Position numbers and translations under genes: made by a program. This document shows, one piece after another, positions 1 through 8,921 of a DNA stretch of 34,589 nt. The notes below the pieces were generated by a model. The model made no database searches, was not told the DNA's origin, and saw only the letters and a program-made list of their open reading frames with translations. The first letter of the stretch is position 1; every line of letters begins with the position of its first letter. The stretch comes from Deltaproteobacteria bacterium (lineage in GTDB: Bacteria; Desulfobacterota; Desulfomonilia; Desulfomonilales; Desulfomonilaceae), in NCBI GenBank assembly GCA_021777225.1, contig JAJYDQ010000042.1:1-34589 (forward strand). The letters are read 5' to 3'.

Positions 1-300
1 ATTACGGTGTTTGGACTGCAATTTTTCGAGAGACCGCATCTGACTAGGCCACTGAGCAGTTTCAACCGTCCAAAAACTCAAAATGACAACTTTCCCTTCA
101 AGTTGGCGTAAATCGATCTCGGCGCCATTTATGGTTGTGAACCGCATATTATTTGCAGGAGCTTCAAAGCCCAGTTCATGAAAATTTGTGCCTTTTAAAC
201 GATCGATTAAATTTGAGGCGTCTTCACCGCCTATAGCGCCGAATGCCCACTGAAAACCAAGAAATATTAAAAGAAAAATTGTTGCGCAAAGTCGAATCAT
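1..300 (-). CDS. Exported thioredoxin-fold (TlpA/redoxin-like) protein, partial, lacking CxxC
   Basis: This is an open frame of 100 codons from an ATG at 298-300 that runs off the left edge, so the C-terminus is missing. It starts with a Sec-type signal peptide: M-I-R-L, then a hydrophobic stretch (residues 5-19) and a likely cleavage after AFGA near residue 22. No lipobox is seen. Residues 40-95 follow the TlpA/AhpC-TSA pattern: a TTINGAEIDLRQLEGKVVIL segment, then FW, then PSQMRSLEKLQ. Family members have W-C-x-x-C at this point; here the aligned residues are T-A-Q-W, so both redox cysteines are absent. A TGGAG ribosome-binding site lies upstream of the ATG. The fold assignment is by motif recognition. 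Function is unknown, and without the cysteines it is unlikely to be a disulfide reductase. Confidence 0.7.
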   Translation of the reverse strand, partial: MIRLCATIFLLIFLGFQWAFGAIGGEDASNLIDRLKGTNFHELGFEAPANNMRFTTINGAEIDLRQLEGKVVILSFWTVETAQWPSQMRSLEKLQSKHRN

Positions 301-388
301 CAGTGGGCTCCAGTAAAGATATAACAAATCTATTTAATTATATATCATAATCGCAAGTATTTCAAGGCTTTTGGCGTGCAACCAACTC

Positions 389-417
389 TTGCTTTTTTGG
401 AAGTCCCGCTATATAAG
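389..417 (+). promoter_or_regulatory. Sigma-70-type promoter of RNase P RNA
   Basis: TTGCTT at 389-394 and TATAAG at 412-417 are separated by 17 bases. The predicted start, 7-8 bases after the -10 box, falls at about 424-425, exactly where the RNase P RNA P1 helix begins. The agreement with the RNA 5' end is the main support. Confidence 0.6.
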
Positions 418-424
418 GCAATTG

Positions 425-780
425 TCCGGGGTGGCTAGACGATCGCCCGCAATAAAGCGAGAGGAAAGTCCGAACTCCATAGGGCAAGATGCCGGGTAAC
501 ACCCGGTGGGGGAAACCCTGAGGAAAGCGCAACAGAAAGTAAACCGCCTTCGGGAACGGAGGTAAGGGTGAAACGGTGAGGTAAGAGCTTACCGGTTCTC
601 GTGGTAACACGGGAAGCCAGGCAAACCCCATCCGGAGCAAGACCAAATAGGGAAGCGATTGAGGGCTGCCCGTCCGATGCTTCCGGGTTGGTCGCTGGAG
701 GTGGCGGGTAACCGTCATCCTAGATGAATGATCGTCGTCCGGTTTTCCGGAAACAGAATTCGGCTTATTGCTACCCCGGA
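425..780 (+). ncRNA. rnpB: RNase P RNA (bacterial class A)
   Basis: This is the catalytic RNA of ribonuclease P, which matures the 5' ends of tRNAs. The bacterial core signatures are all visible: GAGGAAAGTCC (450s-470), CTCCATAGGGCA, GGTAACACC, AACAGAAAGTAAACCGCC, GGTAAGGGTGAAA, GGTAAGAGC, AGCAAGACCAAATAGG and CTAGATGAATGATCG. TCCGGGGT at 425-432 is the exact complement of ACCCCGGA at 773-780 and forms the closing P1 helix, which fixes both ends. No U-rich terminator hairpin is obvious after 780, so the primary transcript may extend further. Any reading frame on the opposite strand here is a shadow of the RNA. Confidence 0.97.
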
Positions 781-940
781 CTAATCTCTCAAAGCTTCGT
801 AGCTCGATTTAGTTTAGTGAAGTGTTTCGTGATACGATTTTATTATTGACTGAATTTTGTCATATGGGCCTATTGCGGTGTGTCGCAGGCATATTGAAGT
901 CATTTAGTCAGACCCGAATCGGGAACAAAAGGAGCTTGCA

Positions 941-2551
941 ATGACTGCGTCAGATAATCATTCCGAAGACCCACAGATTACGGATGAGAATACAATAAAA
1001 CCTGGTGATTCTCGGCAGGGGCCTACCAGATTATCTCTTATGCTGCTCATCGTAGTAGTTGTAATTGTCACAGCCGTATGTTCCGTATATAGAAATGAAG
1101 TTTTTTCTACAATGCGATTTGCGTCGGCGAAAGTTCTATCATTACTGGCCGGTCATTCACAAGTTCCCGATGTTAAGAGCACGAAATCGGTTACGTCTGG
1201 TCCAGAAGTTTCCGTAGTAGCCCCATCAACTCCTACCGCAACAATCGATACGGAAAAAGCCGACAAGTTAGCTTTGTCGTCTGAGACCTCCGAAAATGCC
1301 CCGGCGCCGGGGACTCCGTATTCCACTTCACCCAAGAGTCAGGAAACCCTTCAGGCTGCTCCCAACGACTCACAGGCTCCTACCGCTAATATCGCTCCTG
1401 CCACTTCCGCGCGGAACCTGCCGTCGTTGGTCTCGGACCTGCAAAAAAGCTCGTCCCAGTCAAAAACTGACACAGAAAACAAATCTAAGCCCATCAACGT
1501 GTCTCAAACAAAATCCGGTGACCAGGCTGCTGTCGCTAACCAACCCAAGGAGTCAGTCAGCAAAGGTGAACTTGCTGAGTCTTCTGTCGGGCCGCAATCA
1601 GGCGTAAAAAGTGGGGAACCGTCAAACGACGGGAAACCTCTTAAGGCAAATGTTTCCCAGGAATTTCAGTTGCCGGGGTCTATTCGCATCAAGATTCATA
1701 ACTACTCTGGTGTGTATAATAAGTGGGCGCTCATGGTTATCATGGATAATTCAGCGGTCATGAATCGCGAGTCCAAACGCTGGAAACCAGCGAGGGTCAA
1801 GTTGTCCAAGGAGTTCGCGTCGGCGCTCCCGGAGGCGATTCCTCCGGGTTCAAAGATCGCTATGAAAGATTTTTCATGTAAGGGAGATCCAGCCAAGGAA
1901 ACTGGCCCCTGTCCGGTTCACATTGTCTATAATTGGGCCGAATACCCATATAAAGGTCTTAAAGAAAAAATCAATGCTTTGGGATCCGGGAAAGTGACCA
2001 ATCCTTGTGGCGCTGTAATAGGCTCAATTAAAAGGGACTTTGGAGGAATAAGCTCTCATGTTCCCAGGCTGTTGCTGGTGACGTGCGGACAAGCCAAATG
2101 CCCGTCAAAGGAAACTTCTCGGGTCTTAAATCGACAGAGTCCGGGAGCGAAGGTAACCGTGGATGTCCTGGCCATAGGCGCGCCAATCAAGAGACACCCC
2201 ACCTATTCGCTACTTGCAAAGAAATCTGGAGGGCTTTTTCTAGCCATCGAAACCCCCGCTCAGTTGGAGAGCGCCATGGATCGTTACAAAAAGGCGCTCA
2301 GGGTTTCCACATTCCAAAAAGTGGAAATTAGAAACGACAAGGCCACCGTAAGTGTGCCACCTGATGAAGACATGGCTCTGGCCCCAGGAATGTACACTGT
2401 TATTTTACCCAAACTTAAAGGCATAGCGGAATCTCATAGGGCCATACCCAACGTCAAAATAAAATCCGGCCATGCTACACTCATTGAAGTGAACCCTAAG
2501 AAGGGAAAAGCCACGATACGAGTTGTGGATAAACAGCGTTCCGAGAAATAG
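941..2551 (+). CDS. Membrane-anchored von Willebrand factor A-like protein
   Basis: This is a 536-residue protein with an AAGGAG ribosome-binding site 7-8 bases before ATG. Residues 1-30 are polar. Residues 31-50 form one transmembrane helix (LMLLIVVVVIVTAV), and the rest is probably outside the cytoplasm. Residues about 60-235 are a low-complexity linker rich in Ser, Thr, Pro, Lys and Gln. Residues about 248-450 resemble a vWA domain: beta-strand MVIM, then D269-N-S-A-V where MIDAS proteins have DxSxS, later LLLVTCG and VDVLAIGAP. The second serine of the MIDAS is missing, so metal binding is uncertain. A small beta-rich C-terminal domain (about 455-536) follows. It is transcribed alone between rnpB and a pseudogene. 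The ligand and role are unknown. Confidence 0.7.
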   Translation: MTASDNHSEDPQITDENTIKPGDSRQGPTRLSLMLLIVVVVIVTAVCSVYRNEVFSTMRFASAKVLSLLAGHSQVPDVKSTKSVTSGPEVSVVAPSTPTATIDTEKADKLALSSETSENAPAPGTPYSTSPKSQETLQAAPNDSQAPTANIAPATSARNLPSLVSDLQKSSSQSKTDTENKSKPINVSQTKSGDQAAVANQPKESVSKGELAESSVGPQSGVKSGEPSNDGKPLKANVSQEFQLPGSIRIKIHNYSGVYNKWALMVIMDNSAVMNRESKRWKPARVKLSKEFASALPEAIPPGSKIAMKDFSCKGDPAKETGPCPVHIVYNWAEYPYKGLKEKINALGSGKVTNPCGAVIGSIKRDFGGISSHVPRLLLVTCGQAKCPSKETSRVLNRQSPGAKVTVDVLAIGAPIKRHPTYSLLAKKSGGLFLAIETPAQLESAMDRYKKALRVSTFQKVEIRNDKATVSVPPDEDMALAPGMYTVILPKLKGIAESHRAIPNVKIKSGHATLIEVNPKKGKATIRVVDKQRSEK

Positions 2552-2623
2552 AAGTACTGTACCGGTCATGACCGTTCAAAATACAACTATTGACTTGAAA
2601 TCTTCACGGTCAAAAGGCCGCCC

Positions 2624-3076
2624 TTGAAAAAAATCCTTGGGGACTTGGTCGTGTATTACGGAAAACCTAGGGAACGATCAAGTTCCATACACCTTTGGAT
2701 CTGCGCGGCCATATCCCATCCTTCATCCACATATATAGCCCCCGCCTTTTCAATTGCCCCAATGGTTCTTTATTCGTGTTTGGACCTGGATCAAGGCCCT
2801 GAAACCCTGTCTGCAAATTTTAATAGCCTAATCTACGAAAAATTGAGACGACAATTCGACAATTCTCCTCGTGTGGTAGCTGTCGAGGTCAAAAGGGCCG
2901 AACATTGGGACCGGGCTTGGGGAAAGCCCCTAAGATCCATAGCCAGTGGCTCTGGACCTAAAATTGACCGCCTGATCTGAATTTATTGCGGATCAAGGAC
3001 TTATCATTTTGATGATGTCACTGTGTTCCCTGTAAGAGAATTTGTCTCGGCCCTTTTTGATGGAGAAATTGTTTAG
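2624..3076 (+). pseudogene. Decayed C-terminal piece of an AAA/DUF4143-type ATPase, interrupted by TGA
   Basis: From about 2860 the frame reads VVAVEVKRAEHWDRAWGKPL, then KIDRLI, stop (TGA at 2978-2980), and continues without a shift as IYCGSRTYHFDDVTVFPVRE and on to a TAG at 3074-3076. Related ATPases have a similar tail with glycine where the TGA lies, so a GGA to TGA change is the simplest explanation. The ExK in VEVKR belongs to the C-terminal nuclease-like fold of this group. The upstream part (2624-2850, opened only by a TTG) is not recognisable, and no Walker motifs are present. It is therefore a 3' remnant. Assignment rests on remembered family motifs, not on an alignment. Confidence 0.55.
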
Positions 3077-3093
3077 GTTCAAACCAATAGTGA

Positions 3094-4368
3094 TCATCCA
3101 CAGCCCAATCCGTTTCCCGAGCATCCACAACCCTTTCTGTTCGTTAACGGTCTTGATTTCAGACTCGCCAAATTGCCACCCTCGTAAACAGTTTTTAACC
3201 CTTCAGCGATAAAGCCGTTCATCTCGATCGGGATGATCCCATTTTCCTCAAGGACCTCTCTCGGATTACCTCCAATTCCACTCACCAGCACGGCTCTGCA
3301 ATCCTTGAAGATACGAACCATCTCATTCCATCGTTCCGTGCCTCCGCCAGTTTCAGGAGCTTCCCGTTCCTCCACAAGCACGTAGTCACCGTTCCCTTTT
3401 CCCCAGATCTGGAACTTGTAAGCCTCGCCAAGGTGCTGATTGACGAGCATGCCTTCAAGTGTCGCTACCGCCACATATGGCCGTCGGTCAAGCGAAGGGC
3501 CGGCAGTGGTCGCCTGCCTCATGAGTTCATTGGTCCTTTCCGGGCTCAGGTCTTTCCCAAGGAGCCCCACAGCATCGGCTCTGCAACGAGTGCAATGTCG
3601 CATCTGTGGAAGATGTTTTTCCGCTTCCTTGCGTATTGCGCCTATTTCTTCAGGAGATGGCTCCTTAATATTCTCAAACGGGGTCCCCTGATTCGGATAA
3701 ATCACCATGCAATTCTGGATATCTACTCCGAGTTCAGCCATCTTTTTTGACACTTCCAGGACATGATGGTCGTTAATACCGGGTATAGTAACGGTATTCA
3801 CCTTTACTATTATACCCGCTTCCTTGAGCGTCTTTACAGTGGCAAGTTGTCGTTCCAGGAGAATTTGAGCCGCCTGCCTGCCTCTATGGATGACTTTGCC
3901 GTCCCTTATCCAACTGTAAATCCTTTCTCCTATCGCCGGGTCAACAGCGTTTATTGTAATGCTCATGTGTGAAAGATTGAGTTGTTTGAGATCCTCGACA
4001 TATGGCAATACATTCAAACCATTACTGGCGAGACACAGTAGCAGATGAGGAAATTTCTCACGCACTAGATTCAATGTCTTGATAGTCAGTTCCGGTTTTG
4101 CAAACGGGTCGCCAGGTCCGGCTACACCCACAACACTGAGGTTTGGGACCTCGGCCACTATTTTCTCTAGATAATCAACGGCCTGCGACGGGGTAAGTAT
4201 TGCGCTGGACACCCCTGGCCTGCTTTCATTGATGCAGTCGTTCCGTCGATTGCAGTAATTGCACTTGATGTTACAATCCGGGGCTATTGGTAAGTGGACC
4301 CGGGCGTAAGTATGTTTAGCCTCAACATTGAAGCACGGATGAGTTTTCGTGTTAATTAGCTGGTTCAT
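3094..4368 (-). CDS. nifB: Nitrogenase FeMo-cofactor biosynthesis radical SAM protein NifB
   Basis: NifB joins two 4Fe-4S clusters, with insertion of carbon and sulfur, to make NifB-co (the 8Fe core), the precursor of FeMo-co. In this 424-residue protein the radical SAM motif CNIKCNYC (about residues 32-39) is preceded by HPCFN and followed by NRRNDC, all typical of NifB. The GVAGPGDPFA and ASNGLNV segments of the SAM-binding barrel are present. Residues from about 295 form the C-terminal NifX/NafY-like cofactor domain (YVAVATLEGMLVNQHLGEA). The tail is rich in Cys and Gly (CGCSGNGLGCG). An AAGGAG site lies 7 bases upstream of ATG. It is the last gene of the nif run, 45 bp after nifN, and probably part of the same transcript. 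Confidence 0.97.
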   Translation of the reverse strand: MNQLINTKTHPCFNVEAKHTYARVHLPIAPDCNIKCNYCNRRNDCINESRPGVSSAILTPSQAVDYLEKIVAEVPNLSVVGVAGPGDPFAKPELTIKTLNLVREKFPHLLLCLASNGLNVLPYVEDLKQLNLSHMSITINAVDPAIGERIYSWIRDGKVIHRGRQAAQILLERQLATVKTLKEAGIIVKVNTVTIPGINDHHVLEVSKKMAELGVDIQNCMVIYPNQGTPFENIKEPSPEEIGAIRKEAEKHLPQMRHCTRCRADAVGLLGKDLSPERTNELMRQATTAGPSLDRRPYVAVATLEGMLVNQHLGEAYKFQIWGKGNGDYVLVEEREAPETGGGTERWNEMVRIFKDCRAVLVSGIGGNPREVLEENGIIPIEMNGFIAEGLKTVYEGGNLASLKSRPLTNRKGCGCSGNGLGCG

Positions 4369-4413
4369 GGGTAACTCCTTAGTCTTGGCGCCGCTTGTAT
4401 AATTGAAACCGGC

Positions 4414-5811
4414 TCATATGTAAGTGTAACCGATAGGGGAGCGGTCCTGCTTCGCCTGTATTACGGCATTGACAATCATATCAAAAAGGTCTTGAGTCCC
4501 TTTATAGCCTAGTTGGCAAATTCGTTGGGCCCCAAAACGGTCGTGGATGGGAAATCCCAACCTTACAAGAGGGATGTTCCATTTTCTGGACAGCTTGTAA
4601 CCCTTGCTGGAACCGAGAAGAACATCTGGTTTCAATTCCTCCGCTGTCTCCTCTATGTCGTAAAAATCCACATTATCTAAAACTTCAGGTGATTCATCCA
4701 GAATTTCTTCCGTCACTGTTTTAATAGCGGTTTTGAAAAGTTGACTCTTGGCGCCGGTAGCGCAAAGGACTGGCCTAATCCCAATCTCCGTCAAAAAAGA
4801 TGTCAATGCTACCACCATGTCGGGGTCACCGTAAATTACGGCCTTTTTGCCGGAAATATATTTGTGACCGTCCACATAAGAATCAACTAGTCGACCTCTT
4901 TCCAGTTCATATTTGATAGGAATCGTCCTGCAGGTAATTTCTTTCAGCGCATCCATAAAAATGTCTGTTTCCCTGAGCCCGATCGGGGTCCCCAGTCTCC
5001 TGGAGCGGACGTTGAATCTGTCCTCCAGGACGTTCGCAGCGCCCATTGAATTAGCCAGGCATCGACCGAATTCTATCGAGGATAGAGCCGTTCCCATTCC
5101 CTTAATGCTGGCGACCGGTGTCCCACCGGACGGAACTTTTTCGTATTCAGACGCAGCGGGACCGTCGAGCGTTTCAGAAATGTCCGGTAAGACGACCGGA
5201 TTTAGTCCAAAATCATGGACAATCTCTTTGAGGTAACGAATATCCGCCGGAGACACAAAACCAGGCAACAGATTCACAGTATTCTCCATGGCTGGAACAT
5301 TAGAAGCTAACTGATCAACAATCGCCCGGACCGCTGAATGGAACCCGTCAACGTGTGAACCTGCGTAACTCGGAGTGGAAACATTAACAATTGATGGGTT
5401 TCCGTGACATTCCAACTCATCAGCGAACTCGTCCCGGAACTCTTTCACCAGCCTTGGAGTGTCATCTCCAATTGTTTCGGTCAAACATGTAGTCGCCACT
5501 CCAATGACACCGCAGTGATACTTGGCCATCACGTTCTTGAGACCCAATTTGAGGTTAGGTCCGCCTCCGTAAATCGCGTGCTTCTCTCCCAGAGATGATG
5601 ACGCGATATCAACAGGTTCCCTAAAATGACTTATTACGTATCGCCTCATATATGTTGCGCATCCCTGCGACCCATGGAGGAAAGGAACCGATCCTTCCAC
5701 ACCCTTGAAAGCCAGGCATGCCCCCAAGGGCGCACACTGCTTGCAACTATCAGTTGTGGCCACATATGGTTCTTTTTCAGTTTTCAATAGCTTTGATTTC
5801 ATGACACACAT
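4414..5811 (-). CDS. nifN: Nitrogenase FeMo-cofactor assembly scaffold subunit NifN
   Basis: This is the beta-like subunit of the NifEN scaffold, on which NifB-co is matured with molybdenum and homocitrate before transfer to NifDK. It is 465 residues long. NifK-like segments are present: CKQCAPLGACLAFKGVEGSV, FLHGSQGCATYMRRY, TTCLTETIGDD and VNVSTPSYAGSHVDGF. The start overlaps the 3' end of nifE by about 35 bases (ATG at 5811) or 26 bases (ATG at 5802, the M of MKSKLL). The ribosome-binding site is weak (GGAAACGG), which fits translational coupling to nifE. Distinguished from NifK by position after nifE and by the N-terminus (MKSKLLKTEKEPYVATTDSC). Confidence 0.93.
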   Translation of the reverse strand: MCVMKSKLLKTEKEPYVATTDSCKQCAPLGACLAFKGVEGSVPFLHGSQGCATYMRRYVISHFREPVDIASSSLGEKHAIYGGGPNLKLGLKNVMAKYHCGVIGVATTCLTETIGDDTPRLVKEFRDEFADELECHGNPSIVNVSTPSYAGSHVDGFHSAVRAIVDQLASNVPAMENTVNLLPGFVSPADIRYLKEIVHDFGLNPVVLPDISETLDGPAASEYEKVPSGGTPVASIKGMGTALSSIEFGRCLANSMGAANVLEDRFNVRSRRLGTPIGLRETDIFMDALKEITCRTIPIKYELERGRLVDSYVDGHKYISGKKAVIYGDPDMVVALTSFLTEIGIRPVLCATGAKSQLFKTAIKTVTEEILDESPEVLDNVDFYDIEETAEELKPDVLLGSSKGYKLSRKWNIPLVRLGFPIHDRFGAQRICQLGYKGTQDLFDMIVNAVIQAKQDRSPIGYTYI

Positions 5812-7183
5812 CCGTTTCCAGGGCCTTTGAATAAAGCGCCTTTTTTCGTGGGGTAAAACGCCACACAGGACTCATGACTGTTGAATAAACTTCCTTGGCA
5901 AAATTCAACATCCCAATAAAGCCCTCGAGCGCCTCTTTTCGTTCGTGATTGTGGTCACAGAACCCTACGCCGAGTTTATATGCTATAGGACGTTCTTTGA
6001 CTCCTCCGACGAATATGTCTACATCCTTTTCTTGAAGAAATGACGACAGTTCAAGTGGGTTGGAATCATCAACAATTATTGTCCCCGGATCAGTTATTTC
6101 GTGGAGTTCCTTATAATCTTCCTCAGTCCCGGTCTGGGAACCAACCAGTTCAACGGTCATCCCCAAATGCCTAAAAGCTTTTACCAGAGAAAACGCCTTA
6201 AAAGCCCCTCCAACGTAGATTGCGGCTTTTTTGCCTTCGAGCGCTTGCCTGTATTCCCTCAACTTTGGATAGAGTTCACTCAATTCATCCCGGACGAGCG
6301 CTTTGGTCCGTTCCATGACTTGTGGATCGACATCCTTGAAAAACTCCGCAATATTATAGAGTGACTCAGCCATATCTTCGACCCCAAAATAGGAAACTCT
6401 TAAAAATGGTATCTGATATTCGTCCTCCATCATCTTGGCGAGATCTATTGTAGATCCCGAACACTGCACAAGATTCAACGCAGCTCCATGGGCCCGACGG
6501 AGGTCATCAACCCTGCCGTCTCCAGTAATGTTGGCGACGACCTGTACTCCCATCCGTTCGAGGTATTCACGAACAATCCATATCTCACCGGCGAGATTGA
6601 AATCGCCGAGAATGTTCACACTAAGTGGACTAATGTCATCTGTTGGGGCAGTGCCCACAAGTTGGAACATGGCCCTGCAGGCAGCGTTATATCCCGCTCT
6701 CTTGTTTCCCTTGAAACCTTCAGATTCCACTGGGATCACCGGAATACCTTTTTCCCGTTCCACTTTCCTGCATATACCGGCCAGATCATCGCCTATGATT
6801 CCGACTATACATGTCGAGTAAACAAAAGCCGCTTTTGGACTAATCCGGTCAATCAACTGTGTAAGGGCCCTGTACAGTTTGTCTTCACCTCCAAAAATTA
6901 CATCGCTCTCCTGCAAGTCAGTGGAATAGCTGTGACGGTGTAGCTCAGGGCCCGACGATAATGCGCCTCGGATATCCCACGTATATACGGCGCAACCGAT
7001 TGGGCCGTGAACGAGGTGCAAAGCGTCCGTTATTGGATAAAGGACAACTCGGGAGCCGCAGAAAACACAAGCCCTCTGGCTTACAGCTCCGGCCAGGCTT
7101 TCTTTGTCACAGGCCATCTGAAAAGGCTCTTCGCCTTTTCGATGGACCTGATCTTTTCTTTCTGCAAAAATTGTATTTGTCAT
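5777..7183 (-). CDS. nifE: Nitrogenase FeMo-cofactor assembly scaffold subunit NifE
   Basis: This is the alpha-like subunit of the NifEN scaffold, homologous to NifD. With the ATG at 7183 the protein is 468 residues and begins MTNTIFAERKDQ. The longer open frame to 7264 adds 27 residues that run through the end of the upstream ferredoxin gene. The chosen start has an AGGAAGG site at a suitable distance. Cluster-ligand regions are visible: CVFCGSRVVLYPI, HLVHGPIGCAVYTWDIRG and VYSTCIVGIIGDDL. The C-terminal region contains GFCDHNHERKEALEGF, where NifD has the FeMo-co histidine loop. It overlaps nifN downstream and follows the ferredoxin by about 22 bases. Confidence 0.94.
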   Translation of the reverse strand: MTNTIFAERKDQVHRKGEEPFQMACDKESLAGAVSQRACVFCGSRVVLYPITDALHLVHGPIGCAVYTWDIRGALSSGPELHRHSYSTDLQESDVIFGGEDKLYRALTQLIDRISPKAAFVYSTCIVGIIGDDLAGICRKVEREKGIPVIPVESEGFKGNKRAGYNAACRAMFQLVGTAPTDDISPLSVNILGDFNLAGEIWIVREYLERMGVQVVANITGDGRVDDLRRAHGAALNLVQCSGSTIDLAKMMEDEYQIPFLRVSYFGVEDMAESLYNIAEFFKDVDPQVMERTKALVRDELSELYPKLREYRQALEGKKAAIYVGGAFKAFSLVKAFRHLGMTVELVGSQTGTEEDYKELHEITDPGTIIVDDSNPLELSSFLQEKDVDIFVGGVKERPIAYKLGVGFCDHNHERKEALEGFIGMLNFAKEVYSTVMSPVWRFTPRKKALYSKALETDVCHEIKAIEN

Positions 7184-7205
7184 TGCAGGGACCTTCCTAA
7201 TAATT

Positions 7206-7508
7206 TCATGCCAGGAGATGGGACTCGGCGGCGTGGCCTTTTTCCAGCGCGTCCAGGATCTCATCTACGACTTCCTCGCTGATAACCTCACGGTACCAAT
7301 ATCCCTGAGGATAGATGATCATCACCGGTCCATCCTCACAAAGTTTTAAACAACCCGTGCTTGAAACCATTGCGTTCAAGCCACGATCGGCCAGTTCTTC
7401 CTCGAGATACGGGATAAGCCGGAGAGATTCTTTTTTGATACATTTACCTTTGGCTTCCGTGCCTCTAAAACTCGCGCAAACGAAAATATGATAATCCGGT
7501 TTGTTCAT
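7206..7508 (-). CDS. Nif-associated thioredoxin-like [2Fe-2S] ferredoxin
   Basis: This is a 100-residue protein of the thioredoxin-fold 2Fe-2S ferredoxin family, related to the Clostridium pasteurianum 2Fe ferredoxin. Four cysteines are arranged as the family expects: C11, C23, C53 and C57, in HIFVCAS, GKC and STGCLKLCEDGPVMIIYP. Similar genes occur next to nif genes in many anaerobes and may donate electrons to, or interact with, the MoFe protein or its assembly machinery. That role is inferred from context. It lies between nifK (13 bp) and nifE (22 bp) in the same orientation, so it is cotranscribed. Confidence 0.88.
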   Translation of the reverse strand: MNKPDYHIFVCASFRGTEAKGKCIKKESLRLIPYLEEELADRGLNAMVSSTGCLKLCEDGPVMIIYPQGYWYREVISEEVVDEILDALEKGHAAESHLLA

Positions 7509-7521
7509 GTATCGTCTCCTC

Positions 7522-8898
7522 TTACATCACTAGTTCAAAACTTTCTTCAGGGGCGTCCCGATCCTGTCGATCCAGGATAGCGTCAAGGATTTTTTCCAAC
7601 AGACGCATACCACCACGATAGCCAACAATCGGAAAATAGCTGTGGCCGATTCGATCCAGGATGGGAAAGCCCATCCGAATCAGAGGAATGTCCTCATCAC
7701 GGGCGATGTACTTCATGTAGGTGTTTCCCATAAGCAGGTCCACCGGTTCATTTTTGATCCACTGGTGCAACAGGAACATGTCTCCCGGCGCCTTTACATT
7801 TATGGGGTAAGGAGAATCTTTGGTAATTTCACGAATACGGGATTCGAATTTTTTCCCCGATGTGCCGGTAACAATGTGGATCGGCCACATGTCAATCGAA
7901 ACGAGGAATTCAGTCATGGCGATCAGGTGGTCAGGGTCACCCGCCAGCGCGACCTTTTTCCCGTAGAAGTACTGATGCATGTCGGTTATGATATCCAACA
8001 ACTGGCCGCGCTCATTATTGATGATGTCTGGCACGGTTATCCCAAGGGTTTTTCTCAGCGTATCCACGAATCGATCAGTTGCTTTGAATCCAATCGGCAG
8101 ATCAAGGATTTCACACGGAACATTGCATTTTGTGTCAAGCGCCTGCGCCGCTGGTCCTGAAGCCAGTCGTCCCAGACCAATCGTAGCCAGGCTGTCTCCT
8201 GTAGTTTTCAGCGCTTCCACCGTCACGCCACCTTCGGGAAACATTTCGTATTTTCCAGTCTGTGGCCGATTGAGCACCTTGGATGTGTCGGGAAACATCA
8301 CAACACGTACGCCCATCATTGCCGCTATTCTTTTGATTTCCTCCATGTCGGATGGTTCTACGTAACCTGGCACAATGTTGATTTGATCAATCTTGTGCCC
8401 GGTGGACTCTGCAAAATAGTCCACCATTGCTTTAGTCATGTTCGCAAATCCGGTCACATGCGTTCCAACATAACTCGGTGTATTCACATGTATGACGTAT
8501 TTACCTTCAGGGATTTTGCCGTCCGCTTCGGCTTTACGTGTTATCTGAGGAATGTCGTCGCCGATTGTCTCGGATAGACATGTAGTGTGAACGGCTATCA
8601 CTTCCGGTTCGTAGATGGTAAAAATGTTATCTATAGCCTGAACCAGGTTGGCCTGTCCGCCGAAGACGGAAGCTCCTTCTGTGAAGGAACTGGTGGCGGC
8701 CATTACCGGTTCTTTGTAATGGCGTGTAAGAGCGCTTCGATGATATGCGCAGCAACCCTGCGAGCCATGACTGTGCGGGAGGCAACCGTGAATACCCAGG
8801 GCGGCGTACATGGCGCCAATGGGCTGGCAGGTCTTGGCCGGGTTGATGGTCAAGGCGCTTCGTTCAGTAATTTCTTTTGGAGTATGTCGCAGTAACAT
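7522..8898 (-). CDS. nifK: Nitrogenase molybdenum-iron protein beta chain NifK
   Basis: This is the beta subunit of dinitrogenase, which shares the P-cluster with NifD. The start at 8898 (MLLRHTPKEITERSALTINP) gives 458 residues and has AAGGAAGG upstream. The frame open to 8988 would add 30 residues lying inside the 3' end of nifD. P-cluster cysteines sit in KTCQPIGAMYAALG, HGSQGCCAYHRS and TTCLSETIGDD. At 458 residues it lacks the extra N-terminal segment of the Azotobacter protein (about 520), as expected for clostridial and anaerobe-type NifK. The C-terminus contains RMGFPILDRIGHSYFPIVGY. It begins 23 bp after nifD. Confidence 0.97.
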   Translation of the reverse strand: MLLRHTPKEITERSALTINPAKTCQPIGAMYAALGIHGCLPHSHGSQGCCAYHRSALTRHYKEPVMAATSSFTEGASVFGGQANLVQAIDNIFTIYEPEVIAVHTTCLSETIGDDIPQITRKAEADGKIPEGKYVIHVNTPSYVGTHVTGFANMTKAMVDYFAESTGHKIDQINIVPGYVEPSDMEEIKRIAAMMGVRVVMFPDTSKVLNRPQTGKYEMFPEGGVTVEALKTTGDSLATIGLGRLASGPAAQALDTKCNVPCEILDLPIGFKATDRFVDTLRKTLGITVPDIINNERGQLLDIITDMHQYFYGKKVALAGDPDHLIAMTEFLVSIDMWPIHIVTGTSGKKFESRIREITKDSPYPINVKAPGDMFLLHQWIKNEPVDLLMGNTYMKYIARDEDIPLIRMGFPILDRIGHSYFPIVGYRGGMRLLEKILDAILDRQDRDAPEESFELVM

Positions 8899-8921
8899 TG
8901 GTCTGTTCCTTCCTTTTCGGC

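Noticed and set aside
362-718. 118-codon open frame on the minus strand
   Set aside because: It is the complement of the RNase P RNA; the RNA signatures and paired ends explain the sequence.
2655-2772. Minus-strand frame reading IGAIEKAGAIYVDEGWDMAA
   Set aside because: Protein-like tail, but only about 35 codons after a stop, with no start and overlapping the pseudogene; too little to call.
2978-2980. TGA as a selenocysteine codon
   Set aside because: The position is glycine in remembered relatives, no redox motif surrounds it, and the gene is already truncated at its 5' end.
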